A stretch of 42,484 nucleotides of DNA from Microvirga zambiensis WSM3693. GTDB lineage: Bacteria; Pseudomonadota; Alphaproteobacteria; Rhizobiales; Beijerinckiaceae. The notes below the pieces were generated by a model that worked only from the letters and a program-made list of their open reading frames with translations, was not told the origin of the DNA and made no database searches. A program made the translations under genes and the position numbers. Positions 30,821 through 39,450 of this stretch are shown here, in pieces. Within the stretch, counting starts at the first letter, position 1, and the number at the start of each line of letters is the position of its first letter. The stretch lies in assembly GCF_016735695.1 (NCBI RefSeq), contig NZ_JAERQD010000050.1, positions 1 to 42,484 on the forward strand, read 5' to 3'.

Positions 30821-33800
30821 CTAAGCAGCCAGGCGTGCGAGATAGCGGCCATCCGGCGTCGTGCCGATGCGGCCGTAGCGGACGAGGGTGGTGAGCGCCT
30901 GCGCGATCCGCGGCTCGATGCGCTTGCCGCCGCGCCTGAAGCCACGTGCGAGAGCCGCCACATCCATGGGCCCGCCGGCGGCGAGAAGAGCGCGCTCGAC
31001 GGCGAGCGGATCCTCATGGCGATCTTTCGGAAAGTCGGGCAGGGAGCGGTCGATGGCGATGACATTCTCGCCAAGATCCAGTTCCCCGGTCTTCGTCGTT
31101 GCAGCAGCTTTGGCAAAGCGCGGAATCTGATAATCGGGCCTGAGCCAGCGCACCAAGCCCGAAGCCTCCTCCTTCGCCCGCTCGGCATTGAGCGCCACCA
31201 GCCGTTCGAGGATCTCTTCATCGGAGAGATCGGCCCGCCAGCCATAAGCCTGGAACACGAGCGCATCGAGCCGCTCGTGCAGCTCCTTCAGGATGAGGAT
31301 CAGACCTTCGCTTTTGATGCGCTCCTCATCGGGGGAGAGCACAATGCCCCGGCCGTCATCCCCGGCCTTGGGCCGGGGATCCACGCCTTTGCGACGCTGC
31401 GGTTCGGAAGACGTGGATAGCCGGGACAAGCCCGGCCATGACGGGGATGGTGATATCGCCTCCATCGCCTTCAGCTTCTCCAGCACATTGTACATCTGCG
31501 TCAGCGTGAGTCTTGGATGCTCGGCCTGGCGACTCTTCCGAAACGCATCGAGTTCTTCCGTGACGACGCGGATTTCGACTTTGAGGGATTCGGGAGGGTC
31601 GGGGAAGGGGAAGGGGTCGAAGCAGCGGGATTTGTTGTAGCGAGGATCGTTGCCCATGCCGAGCCATCCACCGGCGCGTGTCGCCCAAATTGTATGGATG
31701 CGAGATGAAAGGATTCCGAGATGCAGAGAGTCTGATCCTGCGATTGCGACAAGCATATTGTCAGGTAGGATGGTGCCATCGAGAAATTGAAAGACCCGGT
31801 GCTTCGCGGTCTCAACCGTTGCAATGTATCGAGGAAGGTTAGCTAGAGCAGGACGAAGTTCACGTCGCGGTTCGCCGAAAAGCCACCAATTCAGCCGGTA
31901 CGTGTCTCGATTGTTGCGATCCCGCTCAGGCTTCACCGTCGAGAGCACGTGCTGATAAATTTCAGGATAGAGTTGGCGGACTCCGTCGGATTCTAACCCG
32001 AACAGGTCTATCACCATGACGCCACGTGGTGTTGAGGTTAGATCGCGTCCATTGCGGTAAGGTCGGATATGTTTCTCTAGGCCAAGCCTCCTCCCGAGTC
32101 CGAGATGCTGTGCTTCTGCCGGCGTCACGATGAAGCCCGATCCATGAAGCGATACACCACGGGAGCATAATCCCTCATTCGCTAGCAGCGATATAACCGA
32201 GCCGACATCCGTACCCACCGTCAAATTTGGATTGATACACCCCACATATTCCTCAAACTCAACAAGCGGCTCATCCGTATCGAGCCCACTCTCGCGCACG
32301 ACTTCGCGTAGCACGCCGTCCTGCCCATCCTTCGCTCCAACCGTCATGGCGATACGCACTGCCGCTGAATCGGTTGCAGCCTTTGTCCAAGGATGGTCCG
32401 GGATCGCCATCACCAACGATACTGGCGTCTTCGCGTCCATACGTTTCTTCATCACGCGACGCGAGAATTCCTGTGTGATCGAGTTGGTGGTAACCAAGCC
32501 GAAGCGGCGCAGAAGTGAGCTTTTCGCAGTCAAGACTTCTGCCGCGCGGTCCCACCAGTACATGACGAAGTCGGCGCTATCGTTCATATGCTTGTGCGCG
32601 GCCCAGAGCGTTTCCGTATAGCCGTCGCCGAGACGTGCGCGCAGATCCTTGCCGCCCATGAAAGGCGGATTTCCAACGATGAACTCCGCTTCCGGCCACA
32701 TCGGACGCCGCGCATTCGGAAATGTCTCGGCCCATTTGCCGTCCTTCTCCACCACCTGCTGCAGCGGATACCCATCCCAGGTCAGCACGGCGTCGTAGCC
32801 CTGGCGTCTGCCGAAATTGATGTTCTGGAAGGCGCGCAGGATCGGCTCGGAGGGGTGGCCGGTGCGGTTGCGGTAATGCTGCTGCAGATAGCCGATCCAT
32901 ACCACCAGTTCGGCGATGGCGGCGGCGCGCGGATTGAGTTCGAGGCCGAGGAACTGGCTCGGGCCGACGGTTTCGCGGTCGAGCTCCATGCTCTCCGGCT
33001 CGCCGAGCTGCGCCAGCGTCTCCAGCACCTCACCTTCGAGCTTCTTCATTAGCTCCAGTGAGACGTACAAGAAATTTCCTGTACCGCATGCAGGATCCAA
33101 GACCCGTGTCGCGCAGAGCTGGCGATGAAAGGCGCGGATGGTGGCGACGGCTGCCTTCTCGTCGCCGATTTCCTTCGCGTGCTCGGCCTTGCGCAGGGCA
33201 TTCTGCCAATCCTCGCGTAGTGGCTCCATGATTGTAGCCTCCACGAGTCGCTGCACATAGGCGCGGGGTGTATAATGCGCGCCGAGCTTTTTGCGTTCGG
33301 TCTTGTCGAGCGCCTGTTCGAGGAGAGTGCCGAAGATCGCCGGGTCGACGTCCGTCCACGAATGGTTCGCAGCCGCCAGCAGCTCGCCGATCTCCTCGCG
33401 GCCGAGATCGAACACCGTGGTATCCCTGAACAGGCCACCGTTGAAATGGCGCACGCGGGTTTCCACCACATGGCTGAACTCGTCGCCTTTCTCCATCTGC
33501 TCCCAGAGGGATTTGAGACGATGCGGGAAGTGATCGGGGTCGATGACACTTTTCTGGAGCAGCGACTTGAAGCTGTCGGGCGGCAAGAGAGACACATCTT
33601 CCGCGAACATGGTGAAGAGGCATCGCATGAGAAAATGCGCGACGTCCTCCGCATTGCATCCGCGCTCCTCCAGCGCCTTGCTCACCTGTGCAAGGCGCTT
33701 GGCGATGTCACGCGTAACGCGGGCCGCCTCCTTCGACGGATCGAGGGAATGCGGCTTCTGCCAGATGTCCTTCAGAAGCGTGCGGTTCTTCTCGTCGTGT

Positions 33801-34372
33801 AGGTCCTGCAGGTAGATGCGGAAGCCGTTGCGGTCCGGAAAGTGGCTGTAGGCCCGTCCCGTTCCGGTGAAGTCCGCATAAAGCTCGAGGCAGTGGCCGA
33901 CATCGCAGACGATGATGAAGGGCGGCGCCGGATGGTCTGCATCGAGCAGGAAGACATAAGCTTCCGCTTGCTGGCGTGCGTTCTTCATCATGGCGTCCCA
34001 GCCGCGCGCGATGGTGCGGCGGCCGAGATCGGCAGGCTCGTCGGCCAGTGGCGCCAGCTTGCCTTTTTCGACCTTCCTGCCGTCTGGAAGGCGGGACTGT
34101 TTGGCTTCCAGGATGAAGGCGTTCTTTTTGTAGAGGTCAATCCGCTTGGAGGTTATCGCATCGTCGCTGTCGCGGGGGCGAACGGCGCGCTCGAACACGT
34201 AGTCATTCCGCTCGCGATCGGTGCCGGCGGGATCGGGGCGTGATACATCAAGGACGTCACAGAGTTCAGATAAAAACATCTGATAATTGGCGCGTTCGGC
34301 ACCGCCTTCGCGGGCAGTCCATCGTTTGATGAAAGCCTCCACGACATCGGAGGCAGCGGTGGGAGAACGCAT
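30821..34372 (-). CDS. Type IIG (MmeI-like) restriction-modification protein
   Basis: The 1183-residue single-chain enzyme has an N-terminal PD-ExK-like nuclease (Asp79, Glu89-Ala-Lys91 in RIDLY...FILEAKQS), a helical linker, a gamma-class adenine methyltransferase with motif I DPACGTGNF (426-434) and NPPF (568-571), a target-recognition part (about 600-900), and a C-terminal helical region ending LVRWLRPDYQ plus a winged-helix-like tail. One protein would cut unmodified DNA and methylate its site. An 88-bp palindromic repeat is read in frame as residues of about 977-1006, so the C-terminal region is longer than in relatives. Bases of about 31680-32560 have lower GC. It has no partner genes here. 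Confidence 0.9.
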   Translation of the reverse strand: MRSPTAASDVVEAFIKRWTAREGGAERANYQMFLSELCDVLDVSRPDPAGTDRERNDYVFERAVRPRDSDDAITSKRIDLYKKNAFILEAKQSRLPDGRKVEKGKLAPLADEPADLGRRTIARGWDAMMKNARQQAEAYVFLLDADHPAPPFIIVCDVGHCLELYADFTGTGRAYSHFPDRNGFRIYLQDLHDEKNRTLLKDIWQKPHSLDPSKEAARVTRDIAKRLAQVSKALEERGCNAEDVAHFLMRCLFTMFAEDVSLLPPDSFKSLLQKSVIDPDHFPHRLKSLWEQMEKGDEFSHVVETRVRHFNGGLFRDTTVFDLGREEIGELLAAANHSWTDVDPAIFGTLLEQALDKTERKKLGAHYTPRAYVQRLVEATIMEPLREDWQNALRKAEHAKEIGDEKAAVATIRAFHRQLCATRVLDPACGTGNFLYVSLELMKKLEGEVLETLAQLGEPESMELDRETVGPSQFLGLELNPRAAAIAELVVWIGYLQQHYRNRTGHPSEPILRAFQNINFGRRQGYDAVLTWDGYPLQQVVEKDGKWAETFPNARRPMWPEAEFIVGNPPFMGGKDLRARLGDGYTETLWAAHKHMNDSADFVMYWWDRAAEVLTAKSSLLRRFGLVTTNSITQEFSRRVMKKRMDAKTPVSLVMAIPDHPWTKAATDSAAVRIAMTVGAKDGQDGVLREVVRESGLDTDEPLVEFEEYVGCINPNLTVGTDVGSVISLLANEGLCSRGVSLHGSGFIVTPAEAQHLGLGRRLGLEKHIRPYRNGRDLTSTPRGVMVIDLFGLESDGVRQLYPEIYQHVLSTVKPERDRNNRDTYRLNWWLFGEPRRELRPALANLPRYIATVETAKHRVFQFLDGTILPDNMLVAIAGSDSLHLGILSSRIHTIWATRAGGWLGMGNDPRYNKSRCFDPFPFPDPPESLKVEIRVVTEELDAFRKSRQAEHPRLTLTQMYNVLEKLKAMEAISPSPSWPGLSRLSTSSEPQRRKGVDPRPKAGDDGRGIVLSPDEERIKSEGLILILKELHERLDALVFQAYGWRADLSDEEILERLVALNAERAKEEASGLVRWLRPDYQIPRFAKAAATTKTGELDLGENVIAIDRSLPDFPKDRHEDPLAVERALLAAGGPMDVAALARGFRRGGKRIEPRIAQALTTLVRYGRIGTTPDGRYLARLAA
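31355..31442. repeat. Palindromic repeat inserted in frame within the type IIG gene, 88 bp
   Basis: Both ends are hairpins of the intergenic family: GTCATCCCCGGCC-ttg-GGCCGGGGATCC, and ATAGCCGGG-acaag-CCCGGCCATGAC. Inner CCACG and CGTGG are also inverted. Read on the minus strand it adds about 29 codons rich in Ser, Arg, Pro and Gly without breaking the frame. Confidence 0.85.
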
Positions 34373-34577
34373 GGGCCGACCACATATTGTCGGCCGTAGT
34401 GTTATAACACTTAAAACTTGATTAACAGAAGAAATGAACTTTAAATTGCAGGATGGTTAAGAGCGCTCTGAGGAGAGAAGGGTCTATCTCCAGCTCGGTT
34501 AGGGTATATTTTTAGGAAGATCACGCTCAATCCGGCCCGTCCATCCGGGCCGGTGCGTCCTGCAGGGGTATTGCCCG

Positions 34578-34814
34578 TCAGGCGGAAAAGGCCGTCGGGC
34601 CGCGCAGGTAGGCTTCTATCCGGTCGGCTTCGACCCTGGTCGGGTCTTCCAGCTCTTCCTCCGGGGGCGGAACTTCGTCCTGCGTGTCGGCAGGCGCTTC
34701 TTCGTCGGTCTGGGCGTTCACGACGACGGCATCGTTCAGGGCGGTATGAACGGCCAGAAGCAGGGTGTCCTGGGACTCGTCGTTCGGGGTCTCCGGGGGT
34801 GGGCGCGGAGCCAT
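34578..34814 (-). CDS. Small acidic hypothetical protein
   Basis: A near-perfect AAGGAGG lies 5 bases before the ATG, strong support for translation. The 78-residue product is acidic: MAPRPPPETPNDESQDTLLL, then AVHTALNDAVVVNAQ and a Glu/Asp/Pro-rich middle (PPPEEELEDP), ending EAYLRGPTAF. No domain is recognised. The upstream 34373-34577 gap shows only an AT-rich stretch near 34380-34460. Confidence 0.68.
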   Translation of the reverse strand: MAPRPPPETPNDESQDTLLLAVHTALNDAVVVNAQTDEEAPADTQDEVPPPEEELEDPTRVEADRIEAYLRGPTAFSA

Positions 34815-34982
34815 GGGATCCTCCTTCGGGGGTAGGCTGAAGTGTCAGCCCGTTCCGTGTCACAATTAGGGCGCCGTCGCTGTCCCGTTAGCCGAAAATC
34901 TGTTGAAAATTATAGGTTTCAGCGTGCCGGAGAGGATGCGTTTGCGCATTCCGGCCGCCGCTCGCGAGAAGGTGATCGGGGA

Positions 34983-35372
34983 TCAGGCGCAGCTGCGCCC
35001 GATGGCGTTGAGGCCCTCGTCGAGGAGGTCGGCGAGGTTGGGGATGCCGATGAGCCAGTCGGCCGTCGAAAGGGAGCTCGCAGCCTCGCGCTCACGGGCG
35101 AGGCGGACGGCCGCGCCCCATTCCTCGGGCTCCATGTCGCCGCGGCCGATATAGACCAGGGCGATCAGGTCTGCGCGCTCGTCATCGTTGAGGCCGGCGA
35201 TCACGTCGCGCAGCTCCTCCTCGGTGGCATCGTCAGGCTCGGAGGTGAGGGCGTCGATGCTGCCGTCGTCGATGGGGTTCGAGCCCGAGGCCGGATCGGT
35301 GAGGCCTTCTTTGACGTCGATGGCCCTGACCCGGAGAATGAGTTCGCAAACCTTGTCGAGCGCGATGTCCAT
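34983..35372 (-). CDS. DUF3775 domain protein
   Basis: The ATG at 35372 has AGAGGG 6 bases upstream and gives 129 residues. It starts MDIALDKVCELILRVRAIDV and includes SNPIDDGSIDAL and ELRDVIAGLNDDERADLIAL, followed by VYIGRGDMEPEEWGAAV, the DUF3775 pattern. It is a small acidic cytoplasmic protein of unknown function, common in Rhizobiales. A weak EcfG-like motif upstream was rejected. Confidence 0.85.
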   Translation of the reverse strand: MDIALDKVCELILRVRAIDVKEGLTDPASGSNPIDDGSIDALTSEPDDATEEELRDVIAGLNDDERADLIALVYIGRGDMEPEEWGAAVRLAREREAASSLSTADWLIGIPNLADLLDEGLNAIGRSCA

Positions 35373-35514
35373 GTAATCCCTCTTAAACCCTCTCGAGAAA
35401 TCTCTGACAGGGAAACCCGGAAGAGGGGATTCGGTTCGGCAAGGGTCAACCCATCCTCGATCCTTGGCTTCCGGCACCGGCTGCGCGTAGAGTGAGACGA
35501 GGTTGGGGTGTCCG

Positions 35515-36285
35515 ATGCGCCGGTTGATCGCTTTCTGTCTGGTTGGGCTCGCGCTCGCCTTGAGCCCGCTTCACGATGCCCATGCGCAGGCGGCTCGCCG
35601 GGCCGAGCCCGTCCGTCTGGCGGCGCAGCGTCCGGGGCAGGTCGATGTCTATATCCTGTCCTTCGGGCTCTGGGGGCCGCAGAGCGTGTTCGAGAGCGAG
35701 GCCAAGGGCGCCGCGCGGGTCCTCGAGGCGCAGCTCGACGCGAAGGGGCGTTCCATCGTCCGGTTCAACACCAAGCGCCGGGCGGGCGCGACGCCGGAAT
35801 CCCTGCTCGCCGCTGCGACGGCTGCAGGCCAGGCTGTCGACCCGGCGGAGGATATCGTGGTTCTCGTCCTGACCTCGCATGGCGGTCCGGACGGGATCGG
35901 GCTCGTCGCCGGGCAGGATGCCCGCCTCGTGACGCCGCGGGATGTCAGGACCCTGCTCGACCGGACCCGGGCGCAGCACCGGGTCTTGATCGTCTCGGCC
36001 TGCTATTCCGGCGTCTTCGCCAGGGAACTGGCCGATGCACGCACTCTCGTGATTACGGCGGCCGCGGCCGACAGGCCCTCCTTCGGCTGCCGCGACGGCG
36101 CGACCTGGACCTATTTCGGCGATGCCTTCTTCAACAAAGCTCTTCGGGGCGAACGTCGGCTCGACGTGGCGTTCGAGCGGGCCCGCGGCCTTGTCACGCA
36201 GCGGGAGCGGCGTGAGGGCTTCGATCCGTCCAATCCGCAGATCGCGGGCGGGTCCCAGGTGCTGGAGCGCCTCGGCGCCAGGTAA
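35515..36285 (+). CDS. Secreted C13-type (legumain/caspase-like) peptidase
   Basis: Start 35515 gives 256 residues with a signal peptide (MRRLIAFCLVGLALALSPLH, cut near DAHA-QAA). The CD-clan dyad is His122 in LTSHGGPDG and Cys163 in VSACYSG, each after a hydrophobic strand, as in C13 peptidases and metacaspases. A GDAFFNKAL helix follows. The enzyme is probably periplasmic; its target is unknown, and the GPI-transamidase-type role of eukaryotic C13 does not apply here. Confidence 0.87.
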   Translation: MRRLIAFCLVGLALALSPLHDAHAQAARRAEPVRLAAQRPGQVDVYILSFGLWGPQSVFESEAKGAARVLEAQLDAKGRSIVRFNTKRRAGATPESLLAAATAAGQAVDPAEDIVVLVLTSHGGPDGIGLVAGQDARLVTPRDVRTLLDRTRAQHRVLIVSACYSGVFARELADARTLVITAAAADRPSFGCRDGATWTYFGDAFFNKALRGERRLDVAFERARGLVTQRERREGFDPSNPQIAGGSQVLERLGAR

Positions 36286-36379
36286 CCTTGCTTCCTATGC
36301 CGCATCTTGACATGCCGGCAGGGAGGAATAGGGCAGGGCGGCTCTTTCCAATTTCCTCCCTACTTTCTCCGGTTGCTCC

Positions 36380-36721
36380 ATGAATCCTCACGTTGCGCCC
36401 GTCCTGATGCTGATCGCATCGAACGTCTTCATGACCTTTGCCTGGTACGGGCATCTGAAGTTCAAGACATCGCCGCTCTGGATCGCCGTCATGGCGAGCT
36501 GGGGCATCGCCTTCGTGGAATACTGGTTCGCGGTGCCCGCGAACCGCATCGGCTCCGAGGTCTATTCGGCGGCCGAGCTCAAGACCATGCAGGAGGTCAT
36601 TACCCTCGTGGTCTTCGCAGGCTTCTCGGTGCTCTATCTCAAGGAGCCGCTGGGCTGGAACCACCTCATCGGCTTCATCATGATCGCGGGCGGCGCAGCC
36701 TTCATCTTCCAGGCTCGCTGA
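36380..36721 (+). CDS. DUF486 small membrane protein (DMT-like)
   Basis: The 113-residue protein has four membrane segments: LMLIASNVFMTFAWYGHLKF, SPLWIAVMASWGIAFVEYWF, TLVVFAGFSVLYLKEPLGW and IGFIMIAGGAAFIF. VPANRIGS between the second and third is the DUF486 hallmark. It resembles half-size drug/metabolite transporters; substrate unknown. A YnfA gene starts 7 bases after its stop, so the two likely form one transcript. Confidence 0.9.
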   Translation: MNPHVAPVLMLIASNVFMTFAWYGHLKFKTSPLWIAVMASWGIAFVEYWFAVPANRIGSEVYSAAELKTMQEVITLVVFAGFSVLYLKEPLGWNHLIGFIMIAGGAAFIFQAR

Positions 36722-36728
36722 GCGCGGC

Positions 36729-37055
36729 ATGACCCTCGTCGTCTATGCCGCCGCGGCGCTCGCCGAGATCGTCGGGTGCTTTTCCTTCTGGGCCTGGCTG
36801 CGGCTCGGCCGGTCGGTCTGGTGGATCGTGCCGGGCATGGGCGCGCTCGCCCTCTTCGCCTACCTGCTGACGCTTGCGCCGGCCGATGCCGCGGGCCGTG
36901 CCTATGCGGCCTATGGCGGCATCTACATCGTCGCTTCGCTCCTGTGGCTCTGGCTTGCCGAGGAGGCCCGGCCCGACCGTTGGGATATTGCCGGCGCGGG
37001 GCTTTGCCTGGCAGGTGCTGCCGTCATCCTGTTCGGGCCGCGGGGTGAGTTTTAG
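36729..37055 (+). CDS. YnfA-family (UPF0060) small membrane protein
   Basis: The 108-residue protein has four membrane segments and the family marks AALAEIVGCFSFWAWLRLG, AYAAYGGIYIVASLLWLW and PDRWDIAGAGLCLAGA. YnfA is a small multidrug-resistance-related inner-membrane protein. It is seven bases downstream of the DUF486 gene. Pairing two half-size transporters suggests, but does not show, a joint complex. Confidence 0.92.
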   Translation: MTLVVYAAAALAEIVGCFSFWAWLRLGRSVWWIVPGMGALALFAYLLTLAPADAAGRAYAAYGGIYIVASLLWLWLAEEARPDRWDIAGAGLCLAGAAVILFGPRGEF

Positions 37056-37157
37056 GGCTGGCGCCTGAAGGGGGACGCGTTTCTCCCTCCACCTTGCGGG
37101 GAGGGGCAGGGGTGAGTGTGGTGCGACCGGGTGAGCGGTTGCCATCACACCCGCCAC

Positions 37158-37252
37158 GTCATGGCCGGCCTTCTCGATACGTGGGGCGCAGCGCTTTTTT
37201 TAATCGAGATCACCGGCACTGATCCCCGGATCAAGTCCGGGGAGGTGATGAC
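37158..37252. repeat. Composite palindromic repeat with nested hairpin, 95 bp
   Basis: The left end is GTCATGGCCGGCC and the right end GGTGATGAC. Inside the right half a further hairpin, CCCCGGA-tcaag-TCCGGGG, occupies the position of the usual loop. It lies in the 300-base gap between ynfA and the sugar dehydrogenase gene, with CCTCCCCGCAAGGGGGAGG-like inverted sequences nearby (near 37310). Confidence 0.72.
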
Positions 37253-37355
37253 GTCGAGAGAGTGATGAGGCGCGGCGCTTCGACTTTTCGACCCCCACCC
37301 TTCATCCCTCCCCGCAAGGGGGAGGGAAAAGCCGCGCGGTTCTCAAGAATAATCC

Positions 37356-38495
37356 TCAGCTCGCCGGCTTCATCCGCAGGATCCGCCCGTCGCGGGAATC
37401 GGTGAGAAGATAGACGAACCCGTCCGGCCCCTGACGCACGTCGCGGATGCGCTCGCCGAGATTCTGCAGCATGCGCTCCTCGCCGGTCACCCGGTTGCCG
37501 TTGGTCTCGAGCCGCGAGACGAGCTTCCCGGCAAGCGCCCCAACGAGGATGCTGCCGCGCCAGGCCGGGAACTTGTCGCCTGTGTAGAAGGCCATGCCGG
37601 ACGGCGCGATGGAGGGGTCCCAGTAATAGACCGGCTGCTCCAGGCCTGCCTTCTTCGTACCTTCGCCGATCTTGGCGCCGGAATAATCGACGCCGTAGGA
37701 GATCACGGGCCAGCCGTAATTCTTGCCCTTCTGCGGGATGTTGATCTCGTCGCCGCCGCGCGCGCCGTGCTCCACGGTCCAGAGCTCGCCGGTGGTCGGG
37801 TGCAGGGCCGCCGATTGCAGGTTGCGGTGCCCGATAGACCAGATCTCGGGCTTGGCATCCTCGCGGTTCAGGAAGGGGTTGTTCGGTGCCGCGCCGCCAT
37901 CCGGCTTGATGTGGACGATCTTCCCGATGTGGTTGGCCGGGTTCTGGGCCTGATTGCGCAGGTCGAACCGGTCGCCGAGCGTCACGAAGAGGTTGCCGTC
38001 GCGGTCGAAGACGAGGCGCGAGCCCCAATGGTTGTTGCCGGTATGGGTCGGCTCCTGCCGGAAGATGACCTGAACGGATTCGAGCGCGTTGCCGTTCGGG
38101 CTCAGGCGTCCGCGGGCCACGCTGGTGCCGGCGCGTCCCTCGCCGCGATCCTCCGCAAAGCTCAGATAGACGAGCCGGTTCTGCGCGAAGTTCGGATCGA
38201 GCGCCACGTCGAGAAGGCCGCCCTGTCCGCGAGCCGCGACACGCGGGACGCCCTGGAGCGGCTCGGAGAGAGAGCCGTCGGCATCGACGATGCGCAGGCG
38301 GCCGGGCCGTTCCGTGACCAGCATGCGTCCGTCGGGAAGAAAGGCGAGGCCCCAGGGATTTTGGAGATTGCGGGCGACCGTCTCGACGATCACCTCCACC
38401 TTGTCGGTGCGAATACGTTGCGTGTCCTGGGCCAGGGCGGCGGGGAGAGCGCCAAAGGTGAGGGCGCAGGCCAGGGCAAGACGAACTCTGAACAT
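37356..38495 (-). CDS. PQQ-dependent sugar dehydrogenase family protein
   Basis: Start 38495 (or the adjacent 38498) follows GGAGA. The 379-residue product has a signal peptide (MFRVRLALACALTFGALPAALA) and the soluble aldose dehydrogenase pattern: LQNPWGLAFLPDGRMLVTER, GQGGLLDVALDPNF, HTGNNHWGSRLVFDRDGNLF, ELWTVEHGARGGDE and IRDVRQGPDGFVYLLTD. It is a six-bladed propeller, probably periplasmic, oxidising sugars with PQQ as the family does. Confidence 0.93.
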   Translation of the reverse strand: MFRVRLALACALTFGALPAALAQDTQRIRTDKVEVIVETVARNLQNPWGLAFLPDGRMLVTERPGRLRIVDADGSLSEPLQGVPRVAARGQGGLLDVALDPNFAQNRLVYLSFAEDRGEGRAGTSVARGRLSPNGNALESVQVIFRQEPTHTGNNHWGSRLVFDRDGNLFVTLGDRFDLRNQAQNPANHIGKIVHIKPDGGAAPNNPFLNREDAKPEIWSIGHRNLQSAALHPTTGELWTVEHGARGGDEINIPQKGKNYGWPVISYGVDYSGAKIGEGTKKAGLEQPVYYWDPSIAPSGMAFYTGDKFPAWRGSILVGALAGKLVSRLETNGNRVTGEERMLQNLGERIRDVRQGPDGFVYLLTDSRDGRILRMKPAS

Positions 38496-38572
38496 CATTC
38501 TCTCCGTACATCGATGTCGGAGAGCTAAACTCCTGCGCGAGGGCGTCAACCGCAGCGCAGTTCAATCACGCG

Positions 38573-38764
38573 TTACCGCTGGGAATAGACGTGGACCGCT
38601 TTCGTGTCATGAGCCGAGAGGGTCTGAGTGGTCGCCATCACGCAGAGCGTCGCAAGGCTCATCAGCATGATCAAGGCGAGCGAGCAGCGGCTTTCCTGGC
38701 GCGGATCGAGACGCTGGACCCGGGAAGAGACGTGGCAGGCGCTTCTTGGCTGGAACGTTTTCAT
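38573..38764 (-). CDS. Small predicted membrane peptide, 63 residues
   Basis: The ATG at 38764 has GGGGAA about 8 bases upstream. The product has a basic N-terminus (PRSACHVSSRVQRLDPRQES) and one hydrophobic segment (LALIMLMSLATLCVMATTQ). A GGAAC-N16-AGTT motif lies 41-65 bases upstream. No family is recognised, and the overlapping plus-strand frames look less convincing. Confidence 0.45.
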   Translation of the reverse strand: MKTFQPRSACHVSSRVQRLDPRQESRCSLALIMLMSLATLCVMATTQTLSAHDTKAVHVYSQR

Positions 38765-38804
38765 CGGACCATTCCCCGCAGCCGAACAATGGCTGCGGAG
38801 GAAA

Positions 38805-38829
38805 AACTTGTGCGATTCAAGAAAGTTCC
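38805..38829 (-). promoter_or_regulatory. Candidate EcfG promoter of the small membrane peptide
   Basis: On the minus strand GGAAC (38829-38825), 16 bases, then AGTT (38808-38805), one base from consensus. Confidence 0.45.
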
Positions 38830-38911
38830 CGCCTCATCCGAAAGTGCCGCTTGCGGAATCCGGCCTAAGTATCGGCGTTAACTAATCATTAACGATTATG
38901 GCAGCGTGGCT

Positions 38912-39319
38912 TTAAGCTTTGGGACGCACCACCACCGATTCCGAAGAGCGTTCCGCCGGCCCATGGAAGACCGCCTCGACATTGTGTCCATCCGGATCGA
39001 ACGCGAACGCGGCATAATAGCCTGGGTGGTAGGACCGTTCTCCCGGGCCCCCATTGTCGCGTCCGCCATGGGCGAGCGCAGCCGCATGGAAGGCATGAAC
39101 GGCTTCGCGGTCGCGGGCCTGGAATGCGAGATGGACCCGCGAGACAGGCCCGTCCGCCTTGTCGACCCACAATTCGTCGCAGGCGAAATGCTTGGGGCTT
39201 TCCGAGGAGAACTCACGCCCGACCGCTTTCAGGACGGCCCGGTAGAAAAGCCGGCTCGCCTCGAGATCCGAGACGCGCAGGTGAACGTGATCGATCAGGC
39301 GGCCCAGGTGGAACTCCAT
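38912..39319 (-). CDS. VOC (glyoxalase-fold) family protein
   Basis: The ATG at 39319 has GGGAG 8 bases upstream and gives 135 residues. It reads as a small VOC protein: LIDHVHLRVSDLEASRLFYR, then HLAFQARDREAVHAFHAAAL and GYYAAFAFDPDGHNVEAVFH. Metal-ligand candidates are His11 region residues and the late Glu of NVEAVF. Members include glyoxalases, dioxygenases and resistance proteins; the substrate is unknown. Confidence 0.9.
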   Translation of the reverse strand: MEFHLGRLIDHVHLRVSDLEASRLFYRAVLKAVGREFSSESPKHFACDELWVDKADGPVSRVHLAFQARDREAVHAFHAAALAHGGRDNGGPGERSYHPGYYAAFAFDPDGHNVEAVFHGPAERSSESVVVRPKA

Positions 39320-39353
39320 GCAACTGCTCCCTCGCGTTCGACACATCCGCCAT

Positions 39354-39442
39354 GTCATCACCGGCCTTGTGCCGGTGATCTCGATTGATTGAGGTGCGGC
39401 GCTTCACCGTATCGGGATGGCCGGCACGAGGCCGGCCATGAC
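39354..39442. repeat. Composite palindromic repeat, reversed orientation, 89 bp
   Basis: GTCATCACCGGC-cttgt-GCCGGTGAT on the left and GGATGGCCGGC-acgag-GCCGGCCATGAC on the right: the composite of 22348 in reverse order. Confidence 0.82.
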
Positions 39443-39450
39443 GTGAGAGG

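Noticed and set aside
30821..34372. BREX (PglX) or DISARM methyltransferase.
   Set aside because: None of the companion genes (pglZ, brxC, drmA, drmB) are present, and the N-terminal D...ExK nuclease points to a stand-alone type IIG enzyme.
35373..35460. Possible EcfG promoter upstream of the DUF3775 gene (minus strand CGAAC-N16-GGTT).
   Set aside because: Both boxes carry a mismatch (CGAAC, GGTT); too weak next to the exact matches elsewhere in the window.
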